Of a stretch of 64,000 bases of DNA, positions 32,700-44,500 are shown one piece after another; the stretch's first letter is position 1, and every line of letters starts with the position of its first letter. The notes beneath the pieces were generated by a model. The model was not told the origin of the DNA. It saw only the letters and a program-made list of their open reading frames with translations, and did not search any database. A program made the translations under genes and the position numbers. The stretch is from Psococerastis gibbosa (lineage: Eukaryota > Arthropoda > Insecta > Psocodea > Psocidae): the NCBI GenBank assembly GCA_963971405.1, contig OZ020489.1, positions 19,742,290 through 19,806,289 on the forward strand, written 5' to 3'.

Positions 32700-33690
32700 C
32701 TTGGTTCAAGTGAAGTGACTGTGGAACGGGTAGAAGAGGAAGAAATGACACTGTGAAGTGCTTAAGCTGAAATTAGGCCAGTGGTGAAGTGAAGTGCAGT
32801 GAAGTGAATTTCAATTGTAGGTTTTTGACGGCCGCCGCCACGCAGCTGCCTCGCGGATTACTCTATACCGTACTGCATTTTCAAACAGCAGGGCTCCTCT
32901 CTGCTCTTCTGTCTGGTATGCGCTCTAGATGTGTTCTGGGCACCAAAGTCTAATTGTCTTGGACTCAGCTGCGATCCTTGGCCCGCTATGCAACTGTTAC
33001 ACAGAATTGTCAGTCCTTATTCACCGCTGAACTGTCTAGTAACCATGGCACTGGTCTGTTCACTGGTAAATCAGGCAAATTCCAATATGATACTTCAGTT
33101 ACTCATTCCATTCCAAACTAAATTTGGACGATAAAGTTGTTGCTTGAGATCTGAGACGAATTGTCTGACAACCGTGTGAATGCATGCATATGGTTGTATT
33201 TTAGATTCATCACAGATACCAAGGCTTATCGTTTGAAGAGCTTTTACGAGTTAAGGTTGCGAAGATTCATCTTTTGGGAAACACATTTTAAGAAAACTGC
33301 TTGGCTTCTTAGGAAGTTGGTCTGCAACTGGAATGCATCGGAGGTTGTGTCGCACGACGGCCGCCGATGAATTAAGTCAATACTGAGCTGAAGGTTATCA
33401 TTAATAGTACAGTAGCTCGTAAGGGACTTTAAATTCAGCACGCTGTGAGTGAAGAGTGTGGCTTTTATAGCTAGTGCACCCTGAGCCAGTGTGCACTGCT
33501 GGTTAAGGGTAGAGTATATGCATATTATTGCACTCACAACATGGATCATGCAATGTATGCTGGCGGAACTGCGGGAATTTTCTATCTAGTTAAGTTTCCC
33601 TACCGATCTAGATGCTTTAAGGTCCCGTAGCGGCCTTTAAAAGATTCATGTGTTGGTCTTAATACTCTGGTTCTCAACTCTCTCAAGTCT
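32700..33690. other. No gene recognised
   Basis: Mixed-composition spacer; short open frames only. Confidence 0.4.
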
Positions 33691-33699
33691 GCGAACCGC

Positions 33700-34150
33700 C
33701 AGGGTTACCAGACGTCCTCGTTTTGGAGGTAATGTCCTCCTTTTTGCCAATGTGTCCTCCTGTCGGAATCAAAGAAAATGCCCTCTTCAGCCGTAAGTAC
33801 TAGGTACTGAAAATATATTTCTCTTTTGGTCTTTAATTTAGAATTTATTCTCTTATAAATGCCCAATGGACAATATGAAAGGAATAAACTCCTGATTGAG
33901 TCGGTGAAGGGTATTGTAACTGTGAAGGATAGCTTTATAATTTTTAAATTGTGCTTATTTTTATAATTATATCTATAAAAAATCCGCTGTTGCTCAAAGA
34001 AATCGATTCGAAAGCAAAATATGAGTAATAATTCAGTCACTCATTTCGGTATCCAATGAACAAATGAGCATATACCCTCCGTTTTTCATAAAAAGTCCTC
34101 ATTTTCAATAGAAATGTCCTCCATTCCGAAAATGTGATCTGGTAACCCTG
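33700..34150. mobile_element. 451-bp TIR element
   Basis: Exact 13-bp inverted ends CAGGGTTACCAGA (33700-33712 and the inverse at 34138-34150). The neighbouring inner sequence is also related (GTCCTC and TGTCCTCC near both ends). Flanks GCGAACCGC (33691-33699) and GCGAATCGC (34151-34159) form a near-identical 9-bp repeat. The CAGGG termini suggest hAT, which normally duplicates 8 bp. The palindromic nature of the flank makes the exact length ambiguous. Non-coding. Confidence 0.85.
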
Positions 34151-34309
34151 GCGAATCGCACAATTAGACAATGTATCGGGTATACCAACTCATTTTGACA
34201 GCAGTTAAGCTCAGATGTGGCACACCATAACTTATAGAAACTACTCCACACAGGAAGTCATCCCCGAAGGGGTTTTTTTAAAATATATGTTACCCATTTT
34301 GACAGCAGT

Positions 34310-34475
34310 AGTATGGTTGGACACAGTCTCAGGCCACGGTGTGGGCCCATAGGACAGGGGACCTCCTGATTATAGTGGATTCCGAACCACTTGGGAAACA
34401 CAGTAAAGTCACACGATTAGTTCGGAGGTGACCAGGACAAGTCCTACCATGTTTCCCTACCGGCACTGTGATTTT
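34310..34475 (+). repeat. Dispersed repeat A/B, B part
   Basis: Nearly identical to 13835-13990, but it includes GACCAGGACAAG, which the other copy lacks. It is the closest pair of this family in the window, so the spread was fairly recent. Confidence 0.8.
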
Positions 34476-34974
34476 GACAGCAAAAACCATATAATTGTAC
34501 AGAAGAAGACTTTGTCATAAAATCGAAAAGAGGGGGTATTTTTGATTAAATAGACGCAAAATGGGTTTGACACAACAATGGGCCGTGCGCGAGGCCTAGC
34601 ATAGGGTAAGGCCTGAAGCAGTTCATTCGTCTTATGGGCATTCAGAGGCCATACACGCTAGATTAACGCACTATAAGTACTATAACAGACCTTCAAGTGA
34701 CGTATAAATTCAGTACATCAATTCTAAACGTGTATCGAAGACATTGAAAAACACATCCGACAAACGAAGACAAGACAATAGCAATCACATATTTTAAAGT
34801 ACGGATTTTGATTGGTAATCTGACTTAATTACCTTTCCTTACTTTTACTCATATACTTATCTTACCGGTACCGTTATGTACATACATTTTTCCAATCATG
34901 CGCCCTTTAGTATAATCAAGCAATATTGTGTATCGATTTCTTTGAAGAAATAAAAATTGTAACGTACGGTAATT

Positions 34975-37211
34975 GGGGATACATTGATCAGTTTTAAAAA
35001 TGAAATGCTCGTATATTTTTTTCTATTGAACTTAGCCAAATTTAAAAAATAATTTAAAATTCGGTTTTTTATTGACAATGAAATCTCCATATTGTCATTA
35101 AAATTGAACTTAAAATTTAAAGTAAAAAAAATAATTTGAGGTGATCAATGTTTGACGACAGTTTGGGGATACTATGATCACGCATCCGATTTACACGGAT
35201 TTTTAATTTATCCCCACTAGAAAGGATGATTACGTTTTTAAAAAAAATTCTGAACTCAAAAATAAATCTAATTGAAAAAATTACAACAAAAAAGTCACTA
35301 GGCCTACCTTATATTCACTTTTGGGAATTTAGTTGCTGCAAACGTGTGGTGCCCCCTTTTCACCGTTGGCTGGGGCAGACGTTTTATTAGTGCCGAAGGG
35401 GCACAGCACAAATGTCCTTAACCTGAGGACAGGTAAAAGATTTTTTGCCTTTCCTCAAGAAGTTCATCCTTACTTCATTGCCGATCACCTCCAGAATTTG
35501 CCCTACATAGTATGTGGGGCAATTTTTGTTTCCTTCTGGGACGAATTTCACCAGCCACCACTCCCCATCAATCAAGTTAGTAGGGACCGGGTCATTGGAT
35601 AGGCTAGAGGTCGTAGAAGCTGACGACTCCGAGTGTTCATCTGAACATTCAGGATCAGGATTCACGGCTTCCTCGGACTCTTCAGAGCTGTTACCAGAGG
35701 TTTCCCCTAATGTAGCGATACTGCACCCGGGTTTCACTCCTAGTCGAGTTTTCTTCTTTCGTTGCTGAACAGATTGGTCTCCAAATCTCTGCTCCTTGAG
35801 CAATGATACCAACGATGTTTCCATTGCTGAAGTTGGGTCGTTATTAGTTTCATTATAATTGGGCAGTTTCTTTAAAATTTGATGTCGGTCCAGGGGGTAA
35901 ATTCCTGTCGCACGAAAAGAATTACAAAGGTCAATTCTTATCGAGGATGATGCTATTTTTCCGGCATCGTTCATACGGTCTAAACACTTAGACAAAAGTC
36001 CTGGGAATTGGTCTTTTGTTATAGTTGGCAGTCGTAAATTTTGCAACTTCCACTTGGTAAGGACGTGTCGCCAAGCAGTCTTCATGCCTCTAAAGAATCC
36101 AACGTCGAGCGGCTGGCAAAGATGCGTAGAATTTGGGACAAAACAAATGAAATCGATGTTATTTTCCGCGCACAATTTAATGACTTCTGTATCTAAGTGT
36201 GACGACAAGTTGTCCCCAATCAAGGCTTTTTTGCCATTCAATCGATTAGCATGAGGCAGAAAGGAAGTCTTGAACCAATCTCGAAATGTTACAGCATCTA
36301 TCCAACCACTTGATGTTCTGTTATAGCGTGTTCTTCTGCTACAACATGGCTCACCGCAGCAGGGAGAGCCACGTGGTCCATTCTCCTTCCATGTGTCATA
36401 TAAGTGTTGACTTTTATAAATGACATATGGCGGCAAAAGCGTACCATCTGCTGCCCCACACATCATTATGCTAGTTGAACTCTTTGAATGGTTCATAACC
36501 TTTTCAGGGTACTTGACGCCCCGCTTAAATATGCATTTTTTATTTCCAGGGTCGTCCGACAGGTTGGACTCATCATAGTTAAAAATATGACTGTTCGGTA
36601 AGCCAACAAGAACCTTTTCTAAATTGTCAAAATATTCGTTTATATCCTCTCTTGAAACAGCGGCGCGCGCCCTTTTAATATTTGTTGCAACTCGCTGACC
36701 GTAATCCTTGTGCCTATTCAGCAAACTATACACCCAATCTATTCCTGGCAGATTGTTAGAGAATTGTAAAACTCGCCTGCCTGTTGAATCTAGGTAGTTT
36801 TTTGCCATCATCCTGACATCCATCAATGTCAGCGGAAATCCCCATTCTCCAGATTTTGCCACTGTTTTCAGTATAGTCTCTTCTTCTTTGTACGTGAATA
36901 CTGTTGGTCGGCCTGGTGTGGGACCAGTTCGACCCTTGAACTTGTTGTATAAAGTGCCAAATGGTATTTTATACATTGTCGACGCCTGTCTTATGGATAT
37001 ATTGCCATCAACAATATCCCTCAGTGCCTTCTCCAAGGTTGCAGGGTCGTAATTGCGGTACGCCCTGCTCCCCAGCTTTCTTTTGTGTGTACGCATCACA
37101 CCTATAACAATTTGAAATGAAAATTACTGATAAACCATGTGTTTGACGCATAAAACTGACTGGCATTTTCCCTTAAAAAATGATCAATGTTTCCCCATTG
37201 AGGTGATCAAT
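34975..37211 (-). mobile_element. Pogo/Tigger-type DNA transposon
   Basis: It surrounds an intact transposase ORF. GGGGATACATTGATCA at 34975-34990 is matched inversely (one mismatch) at 37181-37196. A third motif, GGGGATACTATGATCA-like, lies at 35166, and TTGAGGTGATCAAT recurs at 35137 and 37198. These look like subterminal transposase-binding sites. True termini and a TA duplication could not be fixed, so the given limits are the outermost paired motifs. Confidence 0.65.
35387..37096 (-). CDS. Pogo/Tigger-like DDE transposase, intact
   Basis: A single unbroken frame of 569 codons; the ATG at 37094-37096 is preferred over an upstream in-frame GTG. An N-terminal psq-type helix-turn-helix (LEKALRDIVDGNISIRQAST, about residues 17-55) precedes a CENP-B-like region and the DDE_1 core. 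The three Asp lie in FNYDESN (about 174), IGDNLSSH (about 293) and QPLDVGFF (about 330); 35 residues separate the last two, giving DD35D. A Cys-rich insert (CCGEPCC) and RYNRTSSGW precede the second Asp. The C-terminus has an acidic Ser-rich linker and a YYVGQILEVIGNEVRMNFLR module. It would cut and paste its own element. No lesions, so possibly active or recently so. Confidence 0.92.
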   Translation of the reverse strand: MRTHKRKLGSRAYRNYDPATLEKALRDIVDGNISIRQASTMYKIPFGTLYNKFKGRTGPTPGRPTVFTYKEEETILKTVAKSGEWGFPLTLMDVRMMAKNYLDSTGRRVLQFSNNLPGIDWVYSLLNRHKDYGQRVATNIKRARAAVSREDINEYFDNLEKVLVGLPNSHIFNYDESNLSDDPGNKKCIFKRGVKYPEKVMNHSKSSTSIMMCGAADGTLLPPYVIYKSQHLYDTWKENGPRGSPCCGEPCCSRRTRYNRTSSGWIDAVTFRDWFKTSFLPHANRLNGKKALIGDNLSSHLDTEVIKLCAENNIDFICFVPNSTHLCQPLDVGFFRGMKTAWRHVLTKWKLQNLRLPTITKDQFPGLLSKCLDRMNDAGKIASSSIRIDLCNSFRATGIYPLDRHQILKKLPNYNETNNDPTSAMETSLVSLLKEQRFGDQSVQQRKKKTRLGVKPGCSIATLGETSGNSSEESEEAVNPDPECSDEHSESSASTTSSLSNDPVPTNLIDGEWWLVKFVPEGNKNCPTYYVGQILEVIGNEVRMNFLRKGKKSFTCPQVKDICAVPLRH

Positions 37212-38000
37212 TTTACACTGTGCAATAAAACGTTTAAGAGGATATGCTATCGAAATCGCTGTTCAGACCTCTTTGGTTCTGGAGTTTTGACCCACCAGAA
37301 TTATGTTAATTGTAACGGCCACTCTTCCTTGGAAGCATGAAACATCAATATAGATTTTCCATGCGATGGAATTTTAATTTTAAGGCTCAGAATTTTATTA
37401 AAAAATTACAAAATAGCGCAATATTCAGAAAGGGTTCTGGAAAATGCAATCTTACCTTCAGTGGAAGAGAGATGCTTTGCATGTTAATATTAGCTAATGG
37501 TCTATATCTACATTATTAGTGTGCTATTTTCCACGATTTTGCCATAAAAACCATGATATTTAAAAATTTGTTATTTTTGTTTACAATTGGACCTGAAACC
37601 AAATAATATTTTGCACCCCAAAATGTATCGCAGTAGTTCCGAGATATTCCGCCGAATTTGCAGCGCTCTTGTTGCTGCCACGAATGTGAACGAGTATACT
37701 GCCACGAATGTAAATAATAAACAAATTACTTTTTGTGCATGAATTGAATCAAATATTATCTTGTTCTGTGAATTGTAAGTTCGATTTTGATTAAATTACT
37801 GTTGTGAGCATCATGGCAAAACGAAAGACTAAAACGGAGTACAACAAGAAGAGTAAAATGAATTTAAAAAAGTGTTCTGTGGCATTTCAAGCCATGAAAT
37901 TACTAATCGTGCCAGGTTGTTGTGTTGTTGCTTGGTAGCAAAAGGCTGATTTGAATTCGGTCCTAATGTCTCGAATAAATGTCTGCTCCCGCTGTACTGC
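37212..38000. other. No gene recognised
   Basis: AT-rich spacer between the pogo-type element and the RT fragment. Confidence 0.4.
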
Positions 38001-38923
38001 AGCTGAAGTTATACACTCGACCTTCTTCGGCTCTTCGCCTACCTTCTTTTTAAAAGACTACACTGTTCCACACTCACGTATAGCTTGATTCAGTCGATTG
38101 TATACTACACCATTTGCAAAAAAAATTACTTTGGGTATGAGCCAGTGGCCGAAACTTGTGCAAATCCTGTAAAATATCTTGTAGCGTGTTGATGGACATC
38201 CGAGTGGACAAGGGAATTTAAACATGATGGAAGCAAACCCTTGGCTATTTTAAACAAATGTCATGCCTTCGAAGAAAATAGATTCCTCGACTCATGACTG
38301 CCACCTCTGCATCCCGGTTCCTTCTGGCATCTCTAGGTTTATTTAGGATAATACGCATAGGCATAGCTTCTGTAGAGCGTCAAGCACGGAGCGGTTCGCC
38401 GGATAAAACACTGTTATACAGTAGCTGTAGTGCGGCCGAATTAAGGAGTTGAACAAAGTGACTTTAGTGGTACATGGTAGAAGGAATTACACCTTACGAA
38501 GGAGCGACATTTTGCATTTTGTTTTACTTGTGACCGTCTCATAGTTCAAATTTAAGGTAAGGCGAGAATCAATGAGTATTCCAAGATACTTGTAGGATTT
38601 GACCCATTCTATCACCACCAAGAACCAACTTTTCCAAACACTCCATAGCTCTCGAACTAATAACCATCGCCTTCGATTTTTAATATTAAACACCATCTAG
38701 TAATGAAATTCAGTTCCGCATTCATCTTCGAAGTTAATTCTACTAGGTTTTTTCCCGCCAAGTAGATCAGCATATCAGCAAAGAAATGCTTAACACATTC
38801 CAGCAAGAACAGTTCATTGATAAAGAGAACAAACAGTAATGGTCTGAATTTACTTCCTTGAACTTCACCGCAGTCGTGGGTATTAACACGCGGCCTTTTG
38901 TGGGGCACAGTGAGGCAAGCCAA
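38000..38923 (-). pseudogene. Jockey/CR1-like reverse transcriptase fragment
   Basis: On the minus strand GEVQGSKFRPLLFVLFINEL is the RT 'G.PQGS.L.PLLF..YINDL' box with substitutions. It is followed by HFFADMLIYLAGKNLVELTS (FADD decayed to FADM). In a shifted frame come VKSYKYLGILIDSRLTLN and CKMSLLRKV. Stops and frameshifts follow toward 38000. It is a decayed non-LTR element distinct from the + strand copy at 19.8 kb. Confidence 0.78.
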
Positions 38924-38974
38924 AAAATATGATTCTGTATGTTAAATATTAGGCTATGACCGTGCATTTTAATT

Positions 38975-39620
38975 TTTGCTTTCCAATTTATACGTAGTAT
39001 AAGGAAAGCTTTGTGACGGTCAACATTTCAGCGGATTTAAGCGTTTTGATGTCCCAGGAACCCAAAAAGTGGGTTTTACGAAATGTCTGGCTATCTGTCG
39101 ATTTCCGGGCAAACTATTCCGTCGATTTTGGTGAAATTTGGCACGTAGGCTTACAAAAATCATACCTCGAGATGATTTTCATTTCTATTTTGGGCTAACT
39201 TTATTTGGGGGGGTATTCTCAAAAACGTTATTAATGTTAACAAAATGCAGTGGGTCGCTTGCCCCTTGGTAGTTTGCTTCTGGGGGTAAAAAAAAAAAAA
39301 TTTCAGCGGAATCTTTCTGTCGATGAATTCTACCCTCAGGTATGTTTTAGGTGTTCAATAGAGTAACAAAGCCAAACAGGTTGCTTTCCTAAAAATATTT
39401 GCTTCTGTGCAAAAAATTATTTTTTGAAGAAATTATGGAAAAATCACGCTCCAATACATTGCGTGCCGTGTCATTGTTACTACTGTTACAATGTAATGGT
39501 CTGTTCGTTCCAGAATATGCAATTGAGTTTTAAGGGGTTGTCAATATATAGATGTCCCCCCCCCCCCCCCCCTAGGCATCCGAAATTTATCCATGAGGAA
39601 ATTATTTACTATGAAATTAC
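38975..39620 (+). repeat. Dispersed repeat C, copy 2
   Basis: Aligns with 22441-23215: CTTTCCAATTTATACGTAGT, GATTTCCGGGCAAACTATTC and a C tract of 17 at 39556-39572 in the same relative place. It is shorter through internal deletions. Confidence 0.8.
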
Positions 39621-39677
39621 ACATTGTCTATCTACTAATTTACAAATTGGAAAGCATGTTTGCATTATATCAAAAAT

Positions 39678-40145
39678 TTATTTTTGTCGCTTACACCCAT
39701 GCAGGCCTTTTTTTTTACGGCGCCTCATCCCTCCCACGGGGTCAGTGGCACGGATCTTATTCTTCCAGGTGTTTCGGTTTTTGGAATCAATCATATCCGG
39801 CGAGAGACCGAAGGTTCTGAGGTCCTCTCTCACTTTCGTTACAAGGGACATCCTCGGTCGTCCTATAGGTCTTGGGCCCTCTACCTTGCAGTCCCTTACA
39901 CGTTGTTGCAGGTGTCCATCTTCTCTTCTTAACGTATGGCCCCACCACGCCAGTCTTCGTTCCCTGACTTTATCGGTGATCGGTGCTACTTGCATCTCCG
40001 CCCGGATGCCCTCGTTTCTCCTCCTGCCTGTTAATTTGTAACCCAGATATTAACGCAACATGCGTATCCCAGCCACATGCAGCAATTGCTCTTTCTCCTC
40101 CGCAATGGCCAGCACTCCGCTCGGTAGGTCATACACGGTCTCACC
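39678..40145 (-). pseudogene. RTE-like LINE 3' part, split by BEL insertion
   Basis: The minus strand encodes VAPITDKVRERRLAWWGHTL and GPRPIGRPRMSLVTKVREDL, the usual post-RT '...RL.W.GH..RR...GRPR' end of RTE-like LINEs. Right next to the BEL element, a VVRPCMTYRAECW-like piece continues the frame broken at 47197 on the other side. The rest lies at 47192-48560. Several stops mark it as old. Confidence 0.85.
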
Positions 40146-40150
40146 ACTTG
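40146..40150. repeat. BEL target duplication, left
   Basis: ACTTG directly precedes the left LTR and is repeated exactly at 47192-47196. Five base pairs is the usual BEL/Pao duplication length. Confidence 0.92.
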
Positions 40151-40525
40151 TGATGCGGCGAGCGCATGTAAGGTGAGGTAATTACAAATTATGAATAAAG
40201 ATAAAGATTTCGATATAAGCTATATTTGAACAAAGAAATGATCAAGTGAGTAAACCATGAGACGACCGCGCGTGGACTAACTTGTATTTTTCTAATTCTA
40301 TAAAGTACAAACTTAAACCTAGAGGGGTGCGTTATAAGAGGGGTGAGCCTGACCCTCATTCGGCCACCCGGAATTCATACCTCCGCGTCGCTGTACCTAT
40401 TGTCTGTTGTTGAGGGCCAACGGGCCTCAACAGTCAACACAGTACATGGGGTGCCGTAAGCTCAACATTGAATACGTTGCCGGGGCCACCCTGATGCGTT
40501 GTAGGGGCCGCACCAGGCCCCAACA
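40151..40525 (-). repeat. BEL 3' LTR
   Basis: 375 bp, TG...CA boundaries (TGTTGGGGCCTGG ... CGCCGCATCA on the element strand). I read it as identical to 46817-47191. Confidence 0.95.
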
Positions 40526-40545
40526 ATCTGCCCCCCTTGGAAGGA
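40526..40545 (-). other. BEL polypurine tract
   Basis: On the element strand CCAAGGGGGGCAGAT lies directly before the 3' LTR, in the position where plus-strand DNA synthesis is primed. Confidence 0.65.
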
Positions 40546-41560
40546 GGCAGGACTTCCAACATAAAAACCATGAAAAGAAAATTTGAGCAAACGACACCCC
40601 GAACATGACAAGTACATAAACGAACGAGATAAAACACGGTGACACAAAGGACATTTGTTCATAATGATGAAAAAAACACAAAAGCATAAACTAAAATGAT
40701 AATACTAGGTTAAGGTAAAATATTTATTTCGAAGACCAACTGGGAGCGCGAATGTGAATAATAAACCACAAAACAAAAAAAAAAAACGGGTACGACACGA
40801 AGTATGTCCCCAAGAGAACACAAGAAAACGATTATGACCCCGAGTTGATCTGCAAGGAAACACGAAAACATGAGGTTGACTACACAGGTTGAGACGTTAT
40901 TTTTACTTGGTTAGGGCACCGATTGTGCACGTGAAAAATTAGACGTTAGTGGAGAAGAACACCGAGCGTGTCAACTCCAACAACAAAACGGTTATGGCCA
41001 GGAGTAAGCCAACTTATATACAAGAATGGGTGATATACCAACACAAAAAAACACGATAACGTGCATACATGAACATAAAACGGGTGGGTTATGATCCAGG
41101 GGGATCCTCTTAGACGACGGGTACGGTTGTGACACTGAAAGAATCACATCACACAAAAAAAAAACGGGTACGATCCAGGGGGATCAACACAAAGGCTATG
41201 GACACTATTAGGGTGCCATTTCACAAAAGCTAGCATACGTACATGAATTTTGTAACGTATCCAGGTCAGTCACAATACACAAAAATTTAAACGGTTAAAA
41301 TAATGATAGGTTTACAAAGTAACTCAACTTACGTACTGAAGCGTCTTGAATAAGAGTACATATACGCAGTTAACCACACAATAATACAAACACGACACTT
41401 ACGTGTTAAAACCGTTGAGCCAACGGGTAACACGGGGAGGGGTTGAGGTTCCAAAACACACTAACACAACGATGAACTATAGTGAAACACGATTATACAC
41501 TAATGGCGATGTCTTTGGCTAACGAGGGGCAAAGATCCCCCGGAGAGACTAGATGAGCCC
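40546..41560 (-). other. BEL internal non-coding region
   Basis: About 1 kb between the polyprotein stop and the polypurine tract. It has no env-like or other ORF. The short motifs ACGGGTACGA and GATCCAGGGGGATC recur at about 40787, 41091-41105 and 41164-41184, so it has some internal duplication. Confidence 0.7.
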
Positions 41561-44500
41561 CTAGTCCTCACAGGGCGTGACGCAAGACACTGCTCCAATG
41601 CGGGTGGCCACCCTTTGGCTCCGTCGCCGAGGTCCTGCAGGCGTCGGACCGGCGCTCGCGGAGCTCACCGGGGCTGGACGCACTGCAGGCGTTTCTTGAG
41701 CAGTGGGGGTGTCCTGTTGGTTCTTTGACGTTGAACCTTCGTCAAGGGGAAGCTTACACAGTCGGACAATGGGTCGTTCCCTAGTTCCGAACTGCGTCTT
41801 CACGGTGGCCGCGCGAGGCAAGCTGTCTGGAGACAGGTGCAGCTTACTTATACGGCCGAGTCTCCAGTGAAGTGGATGGAGATTGTCCTCCTTGATTATG
41901 ACAAGGTCGCCTTCAGCCAGTGGCGTCTGACGAGCACACCACTTTGGTCTTTGGTTGAGACGGGTCAAGAACTCCCTGGACCATCGGCGCCAGAAGTCTT
42001 GAGCCATCTTCTGGACCAACAGCCAGCGTTGATTAGGTAGGATCTTTCCCTCCTCAATGCGCTCAGGGGGAGCTGTGAGCGGCGCACCAACCAGAAAATG
42101 TCCAGGAGTCAAGGCTCCCAAATCCGAGACTTCGTTTGAAATGGGTGCCAGCGGTCGAGAATTGAGCACGGCTTCGACCCTGCAGAGGACTGTCGTCATC
42201 TCCTCGAAGGTTAACACATGTGTACCGATGACGGCATTCAAATGGAACTTCACAGACTTCACGCCAGCCTCCCAAACACCACCCCAATGTGGAGCTGCTG
42301 GAGGGTTGAAGGTCCAGTGAACTTCCCTTGTGGACAGGGTGTCCTGGACAGCAGTCGAATCATATACTTCCTTGAGTATCTTGGAGGCGGCGGTAAAATT
42401 GGTTCCTCGATCGCTAAACATCTCTGCCGGTGTTGAGCGACGCGCACATAAACGATGGAAGGCAGAGAGAAAGGCCTCCGGGGTGAGGCTTGACGCTAAC
42501 TCGAGGTGTAGTGCCCTTGTTGCCATGCAGATAAAGATACAGAGGTAACCTTTGTAATGGCGAGTTCCCTTGCTGAGATGGGTGCGCAGGCTGACAGGTC
42601 CAGCGAAATCTACGCCGCACCTCTGAAAGGGGCGCGAGACAGGGGCGACCCGGCTGGCCGGAAGGTCAGCCATGATTTGACCAACAGCCCGGGCGCGCAG
42701 ACGGGTACAGATTGCACAAGTACGTGCCACAAAACGGGTGATATTTCTCAGTTTTGGAATGAAGTAGCCTTGCAAGACGATCGAAGCAAGCAGTTGAGGA
42801 CCGGCGTGTTCGTTCTGGACATGCAGATGGCGCACGATGAGTTTCGTCGTCGGGTGGTTATAGGGCAGAATGATAGGGTACTTGGTTGGTTCGGTGAGCT
42901 GTGAATTGGCCAACCTACCACCTACCCGTAGTAATTGGTGATCGTCCAAATATGGATTAAGCTTGTACAGCGCCGAAGTCCGAAGAACAGGCTGTTTGAC
43001 AATTAGCCTCCTGACCTCCTGACCGTAGGTTTCTTGTTGCATAAGGCGAATCATCGTAATTCTGGCTGTAATAATTTCCTGTGCACTAATCGTACCCATT
43101 GGACGTCTGGCCTTCGGAGTGATGGCACGACGGACATAAGCGAGTACCCGCAATGTCTTGGAGATTCGCTCGTATCGAGTGAGTACAGGGAAGAAACCTT
43201 CGGTTACAATGAAGATTACCTTCGGAGCCCTTGCTTCTGGAGCATCTTCTGTGAGGCGAAGATCTGCTGGCCAGCTGTTGGTCGCTAGCCATGCGGGGCC
43301 GTGCCACCACAGGCTGCTTTGCTTCAAATCAGCTGAGGAACAGCGACGCGTTGCGATGTCCGCTGGGTTGTCTGTGGTAGGTACGTGCCTCCATGCCCGT
43401 GCAGGAACGAACTCCTGGATTGCCTGTACCCTGTGCGCAACGAAAGTTTGCCACCGGCTCGGATGAGCACGGAGCCAAGATAACACGATGGTTGAATCTG
43501 TAAAGGCTAATTGCTCATGCCGAAAGAGGACGGCCTTTGAGATCCTACTCATCAATTTGGCTAACAAGACAGCTCCGCTAAGTTCAAGTCGTGGTAGGGT
43601 TAATGGCTTTAATGGAGCGACCTTCGTCTTGCAGGCCACGAAGTTAATTCTGCAAGTACCATCAGCCCACTCCTGCCGCAAATATACCACCGCTGCGTAT
43701 GCTTCTTCGGACGCGTCGCTGAAACCGCATAAAGTGTTCCTGGTGGCATCGGAGAGGTAAACATTCCTTGGAATGGACAGCTGCCGTAAACAGCTTGCAT
43801 CTTGCATCAGCTCCAACCAGCGCTCGACTGCGTTTCTAGGAAGAGCTGTGTCCCATCCCAAGGTGGAGTCGGCCCAGAGCTTCTGAACAAAGACCTTGGC
43901 CGTGGATAAGACCGGAGCGGCCCAGCCGATTGGATCGAAGAATCTGCCCAGGTCACTTAAGACGGTTCTTTTCGTTGGTTTGACGTGCGGCTTCACCGGT
44001 TCGGTTAATAGAGACAGCTCATCCCGATTTGTGTCCCACTTCAACCCCAAAGTAGTCGCATCAGCAGCGATGACTGCGTTGGACTCTGGAGTCGTCACTG
44101 CAGGTGAGTTTGATGCCCACTTATGCAATTCGAACCCGGCGTTGGCCAGAAGTTCTGCTATTTGATTTCTTAACTTCAGGACTTCCCCGACTGTCTGCCC
44201 CCCAGTCAGGAGATCGTCCACATAAAAGTCCTGTAGAATTCGATTGGCAGCTTCTGGCATGAACTCTTTAGCCCGAAACCCCACTTCCTTCAGGACCCGG
44301 GTGGCTAGGTATGCCGCAGATTTTGTTCCCCACGTCACAGTTGTTAATTCCAGTTCCTGCACAGGGTCGTTGGCTGACTCGCGCCAGAGAATACGCTGCA
44401 GGTGACGGTCATACGGGTGGACGTTCACTTGGCGATACATTTTGATTATGTCGGCTGACACTGCGACAACCCTTGAGCGGAAACGTATTATAATGTCGAA

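Noticed and set aside
35333-36254. + strand open frames near 35.3-36.2 kb
   Set aside because: Antisense to the pogo-type transposase, with no independent domain or splice support.
42057-42447. Short Cys/Gly-rich frames on both strands
   Set aside because: Alternative frames of the integrase part of the BEL polyprotein.
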